This document shows positions 49,661 to 58,662 of a DNA stretch of 64,000 nt, piece after piece. Source of the DNA: Candidatus Krumholzibacteriota bacterium. Lineage in GTDB: Bacteria; Krumholzibacteriota; Krumholzibacteriia; Krumholzibacteriales; Krumholzibacteriaceae. The translations under genes and the position numbers were made by a program. The notes under the pieces are model-generated. The model was not told the DNA's origin. It saw only the letters and a list, made by a program, of their open reading frames with translations, and made no database searches. Numbering within the stretch: the stretch's first letter is position 1; each line of letters opens with the position of its first letter. The stretch is taken from assembly GCA_016933255.1 (NCBI GenBank), contig JAFGBF010000030.1, forward strand, positions 58,441-122,440, written 5' to 3'.

Positions 49661-51892
49661 CTACTCTCTGATCCTTATGGTAAACAGCGCCATCAGGTGT
49701 ATGGCTGCCATCAAAAGCAGAGTAGACCGTATACCCGCTACAGGCAGGAGAAAGAACCCTCCAATCAATCCTCCAAGAGAGGCTCCGAAGAGGTCGGTGG
49801 AGTAATAGACCGCCGGGACGCTCCTCTCGTTTTCGATATACGAGGAAGAGACTATCACGCGGTAATAGGAACCCGTGATGAATCCATTCAGGAATGAAAA
49901 AGCGTAGAGGATCCATCTGCTAGCGATCCTCATAAGATCGAGACCTGCGCTGTTCAAGACCAGAAAAACAAGTGCTGCGGAGAGGATCAGGAAGCTGATG
50001 TGAAGGAAGCGTACGGCAGCTGATGGCCTTTCACTGCCGGGATTTCGGAACGAGGACCCGAGAGAAATACCAGTCATGAAAAATGCGCTGATCAGGATCA
50101 AACCGTAATATAGTATCCCTGAAAAGACCTGAAAAAGAGTCATAACAGAGATCTGAAAGAGAAAACTGCTGAACCCGGTAATAAAAACAGCTGTCCTGTC
50201 CATCGTCCTGCGGCGGGAGAAAACGATCATAAGAGCGAGTATTACAATCACAGCAGCCGGAAAGATATACACGGGGACCCTGAATACCGCCTCGAGGGCC
50301 TCCGCGGCCCCGCTTCTCTTTCTTTCCGCTTCCAGGATCAGCTCGTGATAAGGGAGGACCGGATAAAGATCGCTGTTTACGATATCCAGCGCGTGCGCTT
50401 CGAGACTCGACTTCAGGTGCTCCACCCGCTCGGGTGACAGCCTTGACGGCAGAAAGGAGCCGTTTATATACCTTGTATCCAGTGCTCTGTCTTCGAGATT
50501 GAAAAATATCTTCGCGATTATTCCGACGCAATCCTCACCGGCGATGAAATGCGCCCTGCCGCCGGGAATCACAGCGACATCATCGAATACCTCCCGGATC
50601 GTATTCACAATGATATTCAGGACTACAGCCTGTCTTGCGGAAATATAATTCTCGGAAGATATGTGGGAGACTGCCGCGATCCCGCCTTCAGCAAGAGCGT
50701 TTTTCACAACGGTAAAAAACTCCCTGGTGTAGAATCTGTTCCATTGGATATTTATCGGCTCCGGAACACTGATGATTATCAGATCATATTTTTTCCGCGT
50801 AGAACCGAGAAGGGCTCTCGGATCACCGTAGATCCTGCGAAGATTGAGACTCTCTCTCCCAGCATCACCGATTTCAATCCACCTTCCAGGATCTTTTTCG
50901 CTGACTTCTGCGATCAGTTCCGATATCCCATCATCGAGATTCATCAGGTCGACAGATCTGACAGACGGATGTTTCGCCGATTCCTCTATCACGCTTTCAA
51001 AGGAGGAACCGATTATCAGCAGATCTACCGGATCGTCATGAGAAAGAAGGGGTATATGGACTGTCTCCTCGACGATTTCAGGTTCAGGAATGGAAATCAC
51101 CCTGCTTCCCCCGGCATATACTGAAAGCATTCCCTCCCGGCTGACCGCGACCAGCTCCGCGTATTTCGACGACAAGAATCCTTTTAGATCGTACTGCGGA
51201 AAAATGCGCGCGTAAGAACCAGAATCGATTTCAGCCACTGAAGGAAGAAGAGCAAGGCATGCCGCGACACCGAAAGTCACGATCGCGAAAGGCCTCCAGC
51301 TGAATCTGAAAGTGGAAAGAGAGACTGTCAACACTGTCATGAAAACGATAAAAGCCGCTTCAAGCTGTGTAAAGTGCCGTAAAAGCAGAAATGAAAAGAT
51401 GAGGGCGCCGGCTATCGAACCCGCCGCCTCAAGCCTGTAGACCGAAGTAATGCTCTCGCGAATGCTGCCGAATTTCTCCCTGAAAAGGGCGCTGGCAGTA
51501 TTGTATATCATCCCGTAAAAGAAGGTGAACGGCCCGATGATCATAAAGGCGAAGAGAAGAGCTTTGAGATAGCCTGGGAATTCTCCCCTCGCCTCCTGCA
51601 GGATCCCACGCGATAACCTTATTATTATGATTGTCAGGGGGAGCAGCGCCCCTGTCATGATAGACAGTATCCTCGTCAATCTCTTCTTGTTTTGCGCCTT
51701 TTTCGACCACCCGCCCCCCAGAAGGCCGCCCGCCGCTATCCATAGTAACCAGGAGGAAAGAAGAAAACCCAGGGTAAATTCCGTACCATGAAAAAGGCCA
51801 AGCAGTTCCCTCAGGAAAACAGCCTGTGTGGATACAGCGCAGAATCCCAGCGCTAGGATATGTATCTTCTGGGGATAGAGATCGTCTTTCAC
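49661..51892 (-). CDS. Membrane-fused spermidine-synthase-like protein
   Basis: A 743-aa protein: about seven TM helices (1-220), a Rossmann-like domain (about 250-490) with aminopropyltransferase features (RIYGDPRALLGSTRKKYDLI, then FYTREFFTVVKNALAEGG), then more TM helices (about 545-740). The usual acidic residue of the SAM/dcSAM-binding VxExD motif appears as VDLMNLDD. The fused MFS-like/spermidine synthase architecture is widespread, but substrates are unproven. The start is GTG, 3 bp after the stop of the Minf_1886-like gene. It is the last gene of the lipid A run. Confidence 0.82.
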   Translation of the reverse strand: MKDDLYPQKIHILALGFCAVSTQAVFLRELLGLFHGTEFTLGFLLSSWLLWIAAGGLLGGGWSKKAQNKKRLTRILSIMTGALLPLTIIIIRLSRGILQEARGEFPGYLKALLFAFMIIGPFTFFYGMIYNTASALFREKFGSIRESITSVYRLEAAGSIAGALIFSFLLLRHFTQLEAAFIVFMTVLTVSLSTFRFSWRPFAIVTFGVAACLALLPSVAEIDSGSYARIFPQYDLKGFLSSKYAELVAVSREGMLSVYAGGSRVISIPEPEIVEETVHIPLLSHDDPVDLLIIGSSFESVIEESAKHPSVRSVDLMNLDDGISELIAEVSEKDPGRWIEIGDAGRESLNLRRIYGDPRALLGSTRKKYDLIIISVPEPINIQWNRFYTREFFTVVKNALAEGGIAAVSHISSENYISARQAVVLNIIVNTIREVFDDVAVIPGGRAHFIAGEDCVGIIAKIFFNLEDRALDTRYINGSFLPSRLSPERVEHLKSSLEAHALDIVNSDLYPVLPYHELILEAERKRSGAAEALEAVFRVPVYIFPAAVIVILALMIVFSRRRTMDRTAVFITGFSSFLFQISVMTLFQVFSGILYYGLILISAFFMTGISLGSSFRNPGSERPSAAVRFLHISFLILSAALVFLVLNSAGLDLMRIASRWILYAFSFLNGFITGSYYRVIVSSSYIENERSVPAVYYSTDLFGASLGGLIGGFFLLPVAGIRSTLLLMAAIHLMALFTIRIRE

Positions 51893-51895
51893 AAA

Positions 51896-52273
51896 TCAGT
51901 TTTCGTTGTTGAAGTAATCCTCTTCGAAGACCCTTGTAAAATTAAAACGTTCTTTAAAATCTTCTATGCTATCTTCTTCCGTCTTGTCAAGAATTCCGAA
52001 CTTCACCATCATGAAGACTATGTTGCCTATATCTTCTGTAGTATATACGCCCCAGGAATTCAGCACTTCTTTTGCCATCGGGCCGTATCTTGAAGACGCA
52101 TACTCCTTCATGCCGTTCAGAAGCATTTCTCCGGAGATATGCCTTCTTATCTCAAGCGACTCCTGGATCTCATCTATCACTATCATGACGAAGGCGTAGG
52201 CTTCCGCTTTGTAACGCGGATAATGTTTTAGGATCATTTCTATCCAGCTGAATTCTTCAATACTTCCTTCCAT
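51896..52273 (-). CDS. Minf_1886 family protein
   Basis: A 125-aa soluble protein matching the Minf_1886 family pattern: RYKAEAYAFVMIVIDEIQ, HISGEMLLNGMKEYASSRYG, EVLNSWGVYTTEDIGNIVF and DSIEDFKERFNF. The family is conserved but uncharacterised. Its ATG shares the A of the nadB stop (TGATG), so it is translationally coupled to nadB. Confidence 0.8.
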   Translation of the reverse strand: MEGSIEEFSWIEMILKHYPRYKAEAYAFVMIVIDEIQESLEIRRHISGEMLLNGMKEYASSRYGPMAKEVLNSWGVYTTEDIGNIVFMMVKFGILDKTEEDSIEDFKERFNFTRVFEEDYFNNEN

Positions 52274-53850
52274 CAGCTTTCCTTCAATAAGACAGTATCC
52301 TTTTCATAATCTGGATCTGTCTCCGGATAATCAGTGTTAAAGTGCAGCCCCCTTGATTCTTTTCTCAGGAGAGCGGATTCTATGATCAGACTGCTCACCA
52401 GAACGATATTTCTCAGCTCGATGATATCGGCCGACACGCCGTAATCCGAATATAAATGATCTACTGTCTTCTTTATCTGCGCGATCCTCGCTTTCGCGAT
52501 ACCCAGCCTCTCATCCGAACGCACTATCCCGACGTAATCCCACATGATCCTTCTTGCCAGGTCCCAGTCATGGTCTACTATAACAGTCTGTAATTCGTCA
52601 GGATCGCCTACTGTCTGGCCCTCGACCTGGATCTCTTTCAGATTTCTTTTCGGATTTTTACTCTTTGAAAGAAGTTCGGCGCATCTGTCAGCCATGACTA
52701 TCGTTTCAAGGAGAGAATTGCTTGCGAGCCTGTTCGCGCCGTGTATTCTGGAACATGCTACCTCGCCTATCGCGTACAGTCCTTCAAGGTTGGTCTCGCC
52801 GTTTATCGTAGCCAGAACACCGCCTACCATATAGTGGGCGGCCGGAACGACGGGAATCGGATCCTTGCTTATGTCGATCCCGAATTCAAGACAGCTCTGG
52901 AAAACGTAGGGAAACCTTTTTTTAAGCCATTCGCCCGGCCTGTGAGAGATATCGAGTAGAACATATTTATCACCGCTTTTTTTCATCTCGGTATCGATCG
53001 CCCGCGCGACGATATCCCTCGATGCCAGTTCTTTTCGCGGATCAAAATTCTCCATAAACTCGACACCAGCCTGATTTCTCAGGATAGCTCCCTCGCCTCG
53101 AAGAGCTTCAGATATCAATCTCGATTTGGCGTCAGGATGATATAGACAAGTGGGATGAAACTGGACGAATTCAAGGTTAGCGACCTTCGCTCCGGCGTTA
53201 TACGCCATGGCGATTCCGTCGCCGGTCGCTACATCGGGATTGGAAGTGTACAGGTATATCTTTCCGGCTCCTCCCGAGGCGAGAACGGTATTGTGGGCAA
53301 GATACGCCGTTATATCATTGTTTTCGATCTCCAGAAGACAGGCTCCGCTGATCCGCCCTGTACCGTCTTTTACAAGATCTATGGCCAGCTGCCCCTCGAC
53401 AAGCTGAATGGAGCTGTGCGCGCGGCAGCTCTTTATCAGGGTCTCTTCCAGTTCCCTGCCTGTAAGGTCGCCGAAATGGACGATCCTCGATTTGGAGTGC
53501 CCTCCCTCGCGCCCGAGCTGCAGCGGACCGTTTTCTCCTTCTCTGCTGAAACGCACGCCCAGCCTTATCAGTTCCTTTATCTTTTCCGGCCCCTCTTTCA
53601 CCATTATCCGTACAGCCTCTTCATCACATAACCCTTTACCGGCAAGGATCGTGTCCGATGTGTGCAGATCGAAGGAATCTCCCACGTCTATGACCGAGGC
53701 TATCCCTCCCTGCGCGTAATTTGTATTGGATTGTTCGGCTTTCTTCTTTGTCACGACAGTGACTTTTGCCTTATCGGCGGCTTTAAGAGCGAAATAAAGT
53801 CCAGAAGCACCGCTTCCTATGACGAGTATGTCTGTCGTAATGACTTTCAT
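52273..53850 (-). CDS. nadB: L-aspartate oxidase
   Basis: A 525-aa FAD enzyme oxidising L-aspartate to iminoaspartate in NAD synthesis. It has the FAD-binding VIGSGASGLYFALKAA at the N-terminus, SNTNYAQGGIASV, LEFVQFHPTCLYHP, SEALRGEGAILRN, HYMVGGVLATINGETNLEGLYAIGE and RIHGANRLASNSLLE, all in the order of NadB. Those features and the length separate it from SdhA/FrdA. nadA and nadC are not in the window. It overlaps lpxK by 4 bp (ATGA), which places it in the lipid A operon. Confidence 0.93.
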   Translation of the reverse strand: MKVITTDILVIGSGASGLYFALKAADKAKVTVVTKKKAEQSNTNYAQGGIASVIDVGDSFDLHTSDTILAGKGLCDEEAVRIMVKEGPEKIKELIRLGVRFSREGENGPLQLGREGGHSKSRIVHFGDLTGRELEETLIKSCRAHSSIQLVEGQLAIDLVKDGTGRISGACLLEIENNDITAYLAHNTVLASGGAGKIYLYTSNPDVATGDGIAMAYNAGAKVANLEFVQFHPTCLYHPDAKSRLISEALRGEGAILRNQAGVEFMENFDPRKELASRDIVARAIDTEMKKSGDKYVLLDISHRPGEWLKKRFPYVFQSCLEFGIDISKDPIPVVPAAHYMVGGVLATINGETNLEGLYAIGEVACSRIHGANRLASNSLLETIVMADRCAELLSKSKNPKRNLKEIQVEGQTVGDPDELQTVIVDHDWDLARRIMWDYVGIVRSDERLGIAKARIAQIKKTVDHLYSDYGVSADIIELRNIVLVSSLIIESALLRKESRGLHFNTDYPETDPDYEKDTVLLKES

Positions 53851-55064
53851 CTGAAGCTTCTCTTTCCGGAAGTGATCAGTATCGAATCGATATCTACCGA
53901 TCCGCTCTCAAAAGAAGATCTTTCATCATTTTCACCGCCGCAAGCCGGCCGGATCTCCATCTCGATCTCAAGAGAATAGAAATCGATATCTTCCGTAAAA
54001 AAGTCCAGCGCCTTGGCGCGGTCTTTCTCCGTAGTAATAAATATCGAGCTGCCTGTTCCTGCAGAGATGATCCCAGCCACATCCTCTTCCGTATAAAAAT
54101 GATGGTCTGGAAAACGTATCGAGACCGCCGGATGCAGACCGATTTCCAAGAGGGTCGATTCGAACGAGTCAGGCCGGGCTATACCTGAAAAGATAATGAG
54201 TTCCTTCCCGTCGCAGACGGAGAAAGGCCTGAGCTCTCCGGATCTGTCCCTCAGCCCTGAAGGGTTATGCCTCGCGAAATATAACTTTTTGCCTTTCAGA
54301 TGCCTTACAGCTTTTTTCGGGATCTCCCGGCTCGAGGCGCGAGTGAATATTACGGCATCGGCCCTTGCGGCAGCCGAAGGAGGCTCCCTCAGTGTCCCTG
54401 CCGGAACGATCCATCCTTTTCCAAAAGGTTTCTCGTGATCAAGAAGAAGGATATCGATGTCCCTTTCGATCTTACGGTTCTGGAAAGCATCATCGAGAAG
54501 AATATGCGTGGGATCGAAAAGGCCCGAAGCGACTCTCACACCGCGCCTCCGATCCGGATCGACGACTACCGGAAACCCCCTAACTGCAAGAAGCAGCGCC
54601 TCGTCCCCAAGCGCCTTGACCCTATCCTGCAGAGAACCTCCCCTCTCCAGACGTTCGATAAATAGATCTTCTGTTATATAGTCATCCCCTTCCGATTCAA
54701 AAGAATCGCCGGGACCTGATATCACAACGCTTTTCCCCGCTCTTTCTGCGGACCCCTTATACCCTCTGGTCACAATGACAGGCCTTCCGCCGACTTCAGC
54801 GATATTACCGGCAATCGATATTGCAGCAGGAGTCTTCCCGCTTCCGCCGACTTCGATATTCCCTATCGATATCGTAACAGGGGTGTGGCCGCCTTTGCCT
54901 TCGGCCTTCCCGGCGGCCTTTCTCTTTCGATCATCGGCATGGAACAGCAGATAAGCCCTGAAGGAAACGGCCAGCAGATACCTTACAGGATTCAGGAGAG
55001 CCCAGCCCCCTTTTCCCATAAAGATCCTCAGTCCTGAAGGGTATCTTTCAATTATCTTCATGCG
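53847..55064 (-). CDS. lpxK: Tetraacyldisaccharide 4'-kinase
   Basis: Phosphorylates lipid A disaccharide at the 4' position at the inner membrane. I chose ATG at 55064 (405 aa), which has GAGG upstream; a TTG at 55097 has no ribosome site. Motifs: an N-terminal membrane-associated segment, the Walker A ISIGNIEVGGSGKTPA, the VTRGYKGS region, DDAFQNRKIERDIDILLLD and HHFYTEEDV. It is longer than the about 330 aa of enterobacterial LpxK. It overlaps the DUF374 acyltransferase gene by 17 bp. Confidence 0.9.
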   Translation of the reverse strand, partial: RMKIIERYPSGLRIFMGKGGWALLNPVRYLLAVSFRAYLLFHADDRKRKAAGKAEGKGGHTPVTISIGNIEVGGSGKTPAAISIAGNIAEVGGRPVIVTRGYKGSAERAGKSVVISGPGDSFESEGDDYITEDLFIERLERGGSLQDRVKALGDEALLLAVRGFPVVVDPDRRRGVRVASGLFDPTHILLDDAFQNRKIERDIDILLLDHEKPFGKGWIVPAGTLREPPSAAARADAVIFTRASSREIPKKAVRHLKGKKLYFARHNPSGLRDRSGELRPFSVCDGKELIIFSGIARPDSFESTLLEIGLHPAVSIRFPDHHFYTEEDVAGIISAGTGSSIFITTEKDRAKALDFFTEDIDFYSLEIEMEIRPACGGENDERSSFESGSVDIDSILITSGKRSFR

Positions 55065-55731
55065 GCCAAGCCTCTTTACCCTTATATCCCATCTCAAGAT
55101 CGAGCGTTCTCGTCATCTGCCCGAGCTTTTCCTCGAGCCCGAGCCTGATCTTTTCCCTCTCATCTGCCCCGGTATCAGAAGGTACGGTAATCGGTCTTTC
55201 ATACTCGATAACCACCCGTGTGAAAGGAAGCGGGATCTGAAACCTGTCCCAGGAACCGAGCAGGACCCTTCGTTTCGCCGAACACGACATCGGTATCACT
55301 GCAGATGAGCCGAGCCTGCCGAGTTCGACAGCTCCCTGCTGTACATGCCCGAGAGGGCCTTTCGGCCCGTCGACAGTCAACCCGACATCCAGTCCTTTTT
55401 TGAGCAGGGATGTAAGGGTCATCAGGGCTCGCGCTCCTCCCCTGGTAGTAGAACCTTTTATATGCCCGAAACCGAGCCGCTCGATACTCCTTCCCATAAG
55501 GTCCCCATCGTAATGCTCAGAAGCAAGGACCTGGATATTCTGTTTTCTGTGAGTCCAGCTGAAGACAAGCAGCCTGCCATGCCAGAATGCAAAGATGACC
55601 TGTCCGGATATCTTCCTCGCTTCATCCACATGTTCAGCTCCTCGCCACTCGATCCTAAGAGTCGACCCCAGAAGTCTTATGAAAAGCGCCCCGAAGAAAC
55701 TCGCGAACCCCGGATTCAATCTGATCTTCAT
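55048..55731 (-). CDS. DUF374/LPLAT-family acyltransferase-like protein
   Basis: A 227-aa protein of the lysophospholipid acyltransferase superfamily, DUF374 type: VIFAFWHGRLLVFSWT (WHG in place of the classical HxxxxD), GFGHIKGSTTRGGARAL, VGLTVDGPKGPLGHVQQGAVELG. Such genes sit beside lpxK and lpxB in many Gram-negatives and may place a secondary acyl chain or replace LpxL; no other lpxL/lpxM candidate occurs in the window. Acyl donor and acceptor are unknown. Confidence 0.83.
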   Translation of the reverse strand: MKIRLNPGFASFFGALFIRLLGSTLRIEWRGAEHVDEARKISGQVIFAFWHGRLLVFSWTHRKQNIQVLASEHYDGDLMGRSIERLGFGHIKGSTTRGGARALMTLTSLLKKGLDVGLTVDGPKGPLGHVQQGAVELGRLGSSAVIPMSCSAKRRVLLGSWDRFQIPLPFTRVVIEYERPITVPSDTGADEREKIRLGLEEKLGQMTRTLDLEMGYKGKEAWPHEDN

Positions 55732-55747
55732 ACCTTATCCTGCCCGG

Positions 55748-56866
55748 TCATTCCGTCAAACACATCTCAAGTGATTTCTCAGCTAATTGTTTTAATCCAT
55801 TATCAATATGTAGACTATCATAAATCTTAATCAGGTTCCTGGAGACATCCCGATACCTTTCGGGGTCTGCAAGAAAAGAAGAAGCTTCCCGAGCTATATT
55901 CTCTCCAGTCGCTTTTTCCTGAATCAACTCGGGATACAGCATCTTTCCGGCAAGAAGATTCGGCATAGCTATCCAGGGCACCTTGACTAGCGCCCTTCCG
56001 AGGCTGTAGGTAAATCCGGTACTTTTGAAAATAACGACCGCCGGGGTCCCCGAGAGCGCCGTCTGAAGGGTCACCGTCCCCGAAGCAGCTATGACAAGCG
56101 AGGCCTCACCAAGGAGGCTGACCGCGTCTTCCCTGACCTGGATCATATCCCTGAGATCTTCCGGAACCGCTTTTCCGTCGATATTTATCAAAGGAGCGGC
56201 ACCGAGTACGAATCTCGCCGAAGGGATCCTCGATCTGATGATCCTTACCGCGGAAAAGAGAAGGGGCAGATGCATCCTGACTTCCTGCTTCCTGCTTCCG
56301 GGAAAGAGAAGGATCAGAGAATCCTTTCCCCCCTCCGGAACCTCTTTGGGCCGCTCTGGAGGTCCGATCCTCTCTGTCATCGGGTGTCCGGAAAAAAATA
56401 CGGGGATACCGGCATCTTTATAATACTGCTCTTCAAACGGAAATGTCACTGCCATAAGATCGATCGATCTTCTCATCTTTCCGATGCGCCATCCTCCCCA
56501 GGCCCATACCTGGGGGGAAATAAAGTAGAGGACGGGGACACCCTTTTTCCTGGCATATCGGGCGAGTCTAAGATTCAGCCCCGGGTAATCCACAGGAATG
56601 AACAGCCCTATCTCACCGCTGCGGATAAGCTTTTTCAGCATCATCTCAAGAGCAAGGACTCCGGGCAGTCCGGTGATGATCTCGGAAAACCCCATGAAAG
56701 CGAATTTTTCCATCGGGAAAAGGACCTCTGCCCCCGAAGACCTGAGCTTTTCGCCACCCATCGCGACTATCCGTCTGTCCGGATCGAGCGCTTTCAGCTC
56801 CCTTACGAGAAGGGAACCGTGTTCATCTCCGCTCGTCTCACCGCAGGTCATCAGAATCGATTTCAT
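55748..56866 (-). CDS. lpxB: Lipid-A-disaccharide synthase
   Basis: A 372-aa GT19 enzyme joining UDP-2,3-diacylglucosamine and lipid X. It has MTCGETSGDEHGSLLVREL at the N-terminus, DYPGLNLRLARYARKKGVPV, YFISPQVWAWGGWRIGKMR, LLFPGSRKQEVRMHLP and the C-terminal ASGTVTLQTALSGTPAVVIF. These are the standard LpxB motifs in order and at normal length. It is 4 bp after the Gfo/Idh gene. Confidence 0.95.
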   Translation of the reverse strand: MKSILMTCGETSGDEHGSLLVRELKALDPDRRIVAMGGEKLRSSGAEVLFPMEKFAFMGFSEIITGLPGVLALEMMLKKLIRSGEIGLFIPVDYPGLNLRLARYARKKGVPVLYFISPQVWAWGGWRIGKMRRSIDLMAVTFPFEEQYYKDAGIPVFFSGHPMTERIGPPERPKEVPEGGKDSLILLFPGSRKQEVRMHLPLLFSAVRIIRSRIPSARFVLGAAPLINIDGKAVPEDLRDMIQVREDAVSLLGEASLVIAASGTVTLQTALSGTPAVVIFKSTGFTYSLGRALVKVPWIAMPNLLAGKMLYPELIQEKATGENIAREASSFLADPERYRDVSRNLIKIYDSLHIDNGLKQLAEKSLEMCLTE

Positions 56867-56870
56867 ATAA

Positions 56871-57842
56871 CTACCGGTCCTTTTTGATGCAGTCGAGGAT
56901 CCTTTCAGCGATTATGAGTGCATCAAGAGCCTCCTCTCCCGTTACTTCGGGAGGATGGCCGCCAGCTACAGCGCCAAGAAACGATTCGATCTCCAGCATC
57001 AAAGGTTCACTCTTATCGACCTCTACGTCAAGTTTTTTGATGAACGCCCTGGGATCGTCTGCAAGCGCCTCCATCGTCACATCGTCCGATTTCGAAAAAG
57101 CCTCGATCTCCTTTGCCCTGAAATCAGCGGAAACATATCTGTTTTCCTGAAAGAACCTCACTTTTCTCAACGGTTCTCTCGATATCCTGGATGCAGTAAG
57201 ATTCGCGACGCATCCGCTTTCGAATTCGAGGCGGGCATTTACTATATCAGGAGAACCGGTCAAGATCGCGGCGCCTGATGCCTTGAGATCTATAAGCGCG
57301 TCACCGCGCAGCAGATCAAGAACAAGGTCTATATCATGGATCATCAGGTCGACGACGACAGAGACATCTATCCCTCTCGGAACAAATGTGCCAAGCCGGT
57401 GGGACTCGATAAAAAGAGGCTTAGTGATAAGTTCCTTGACAGCTTTGTACGTTCCATTGAACCTTTCAATATGCCCTACCTGAAAGACCAGGCCTTTTTC
57501 CGATGCAAGATCGACCATCTCCCTGCCCTGCTTTGAATCGGAAGCGATCGGTTTCTCCACAAGAACGTGCACTCCCTTTTCGAAGGCGCTCTTAACAGTG
57601 GCAAAATGGTCTGTAGCCGGCGTGCATATGCTTACGACATCGCACAGATCGAGAAGTTCCGCGTGAGAGCGGCTGACCTTGGCCTGGTGCAAAGCAGCTA
57701 CCTCCCCGGCTCTTTTCTCGATCATGTCATAAAGATACAGTTCACTGACAGCTTCCGAGGATGCGTACAGCCTTGCGTGATTCTTTCCCAGGCTTCCGGT
57801 ACCTATAACACCCGCCTTGATGCCGCGCCCCGATCCGTTCAT
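56871..57842 (-). CDS. Gfo/Idh/MocA oxidoreductase within the lipid A operon (GnnA-like candidate)
   Basis: A 323-aa NAD-dependent dehydrogenase: AGVIGTGSLGKNHARLYA, VSICTPATDHFATVKSAFEKG, VLVEKPIASD and VGHIERFNG. It sits between lpxA and lpxB. In some bacteria a member of this family, GnnA, oxidises UDP-GlcNAc at C3 so that GnnB can make UDP-GlcNAc3N, giving amide-linked lipid A. No gnnB-type aminotransferase is adjacent; the only DegT enzyme in view is 54 kb away at 1330-2436. The GnnA role is therefore a hypothesis. Confidence 0.85.
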   Translation of the reverse strand: MNGSGRGIKAGVIGTGSLGKNHARLYASSEAVSELYLYDMIEKRAGEVAALHQAKVSRSHAELLDLCDVVSICTPATDHFATVKSAFEKGVHVLVEKPIASDSKQGREMVDLASEKGLVFQVGHIERFNGTYKAVKELITKPLFIESHRLGTFVPRGIDVSVVVDLMIHDIDLVLDLLRGDALIDLKASGAAILTGSPDIVNARLEFESGCVANLTASRISREPLRKVRFFQENRYVSADFRAKEIEAFSKSDDVTMEALADDPRAFIKKLDVEVDKSEPLMLEIESFLGAVAGGHPPEVTGEEALDALIIAERILDCIKKDR

Positions 57843-57873
57843 TTTATCTCCTGGTTAAAACTGGTAAGTACTG

Positions 57874-58650
57874 CTACTTGGTCAGTCCGCGCCTCGAATT
57901 GCAGATAAATTCAATAAGAGTCTTGATCTCATCCGTCTGGTCGAGCTCTTCTTTGATCTTTTCTGCCGCCTGCGAAACGTTAAGTTCGCTGCGGTAAAGG
58001 AAGACATACGCTTTTTTCAAGAGAGCTCTTGTTTCAATGCTGAATCCGCGGCGTTCAAGCCCCACGCTGTTAAGCCCGCTGACTTTCGGAGGATTCCCCG
58101 CGAATTTGAAGTATGGGGGAATATCTTTCGGGATCCTGCTCCCTCCTCCTACAAACGCATGCGTCCCGATCGATACAAACTGATGTACCGGAACCATTCC
58201 TCCGATGATCGCCCAGTCATCTATCGTCACATGTCCAGCAAGATTTACCGCATTCGAAAGGATCACTCTGTCTCTGACAATGCAGTTATGGGCAAGGTGT
58301 ACATAAGCCATCAGAAGACAGTTGTTTCCAACAGACGTGCTTTCACCTTCTCCAACCGCTGAATTGATAGTTACAAATTCACGAATAGTATTTTCATTGC
58401 CGATCTTTACAAAACTTCTCTCGCCGCCGAATTTCAGATCCTGAGGAGGGGCCCCTATGGCCGCACCGTTAAAAATCGTATTTTCTGAACCGATAGAAGT
58501 ATTCCCCTCTATCAGGACATTGCTGCCCACCCTGGTTCCGTCTCCTATGGAAACATTTTTCCCGATGATCGAGAAGGGGCCGATATCGACATTATCCCCA
58601 AGCTGCGCACCTTTTTCTACTATTGCCGTATCATGGATTACCGCAGGCAT
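57874..58650 (-). CDS. lpxA: Acyl-ACP:UDP-N-acetylglucosamine O-acyltransferase
   Basis: A 258-aa left-handed beta-helix acyltransferase that starts lipid A synthesis. Hexapeptide repeats fill residues about 5-180 (AIVEKGAQLGDNVDIGPFSIIG), the catalytic His lies in VHLAHNCIV, the specificity region GGMVPVHQFVSIG follows, and the C-terminal helix domain contains GLNSVGLERRGFS. Length and features are standard for LpxA. It is 12 bp after the lpxC-fabZ stop. Confidence 0.94.
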   Translation of the reverse strand: MPAVIHDTAIVEKGAQLGDNVDIGPFSIIGKNVSIGDGTRVGSNVLIEGNTSIGSENTIFNGAAIGAPPQDLKFGGERSFVKIGNENTIREFVTINSAVGEGESTSVGNNCLLMAYVHLAHNCIVRDRVILSNAVNLAGHVTIDDWAIIGGMVPVHQFVSIGTHAFVGGGSRIPKDIPPYFKFAGNPPKVSGLNSVGLERRGFSIETRALLKKAYVFLYRSELNVSQAAEKIKEELDQTDEIKTLIEFICNSRRGLTK

Positions 58651-58662
58651 TATTTCCCTCCA

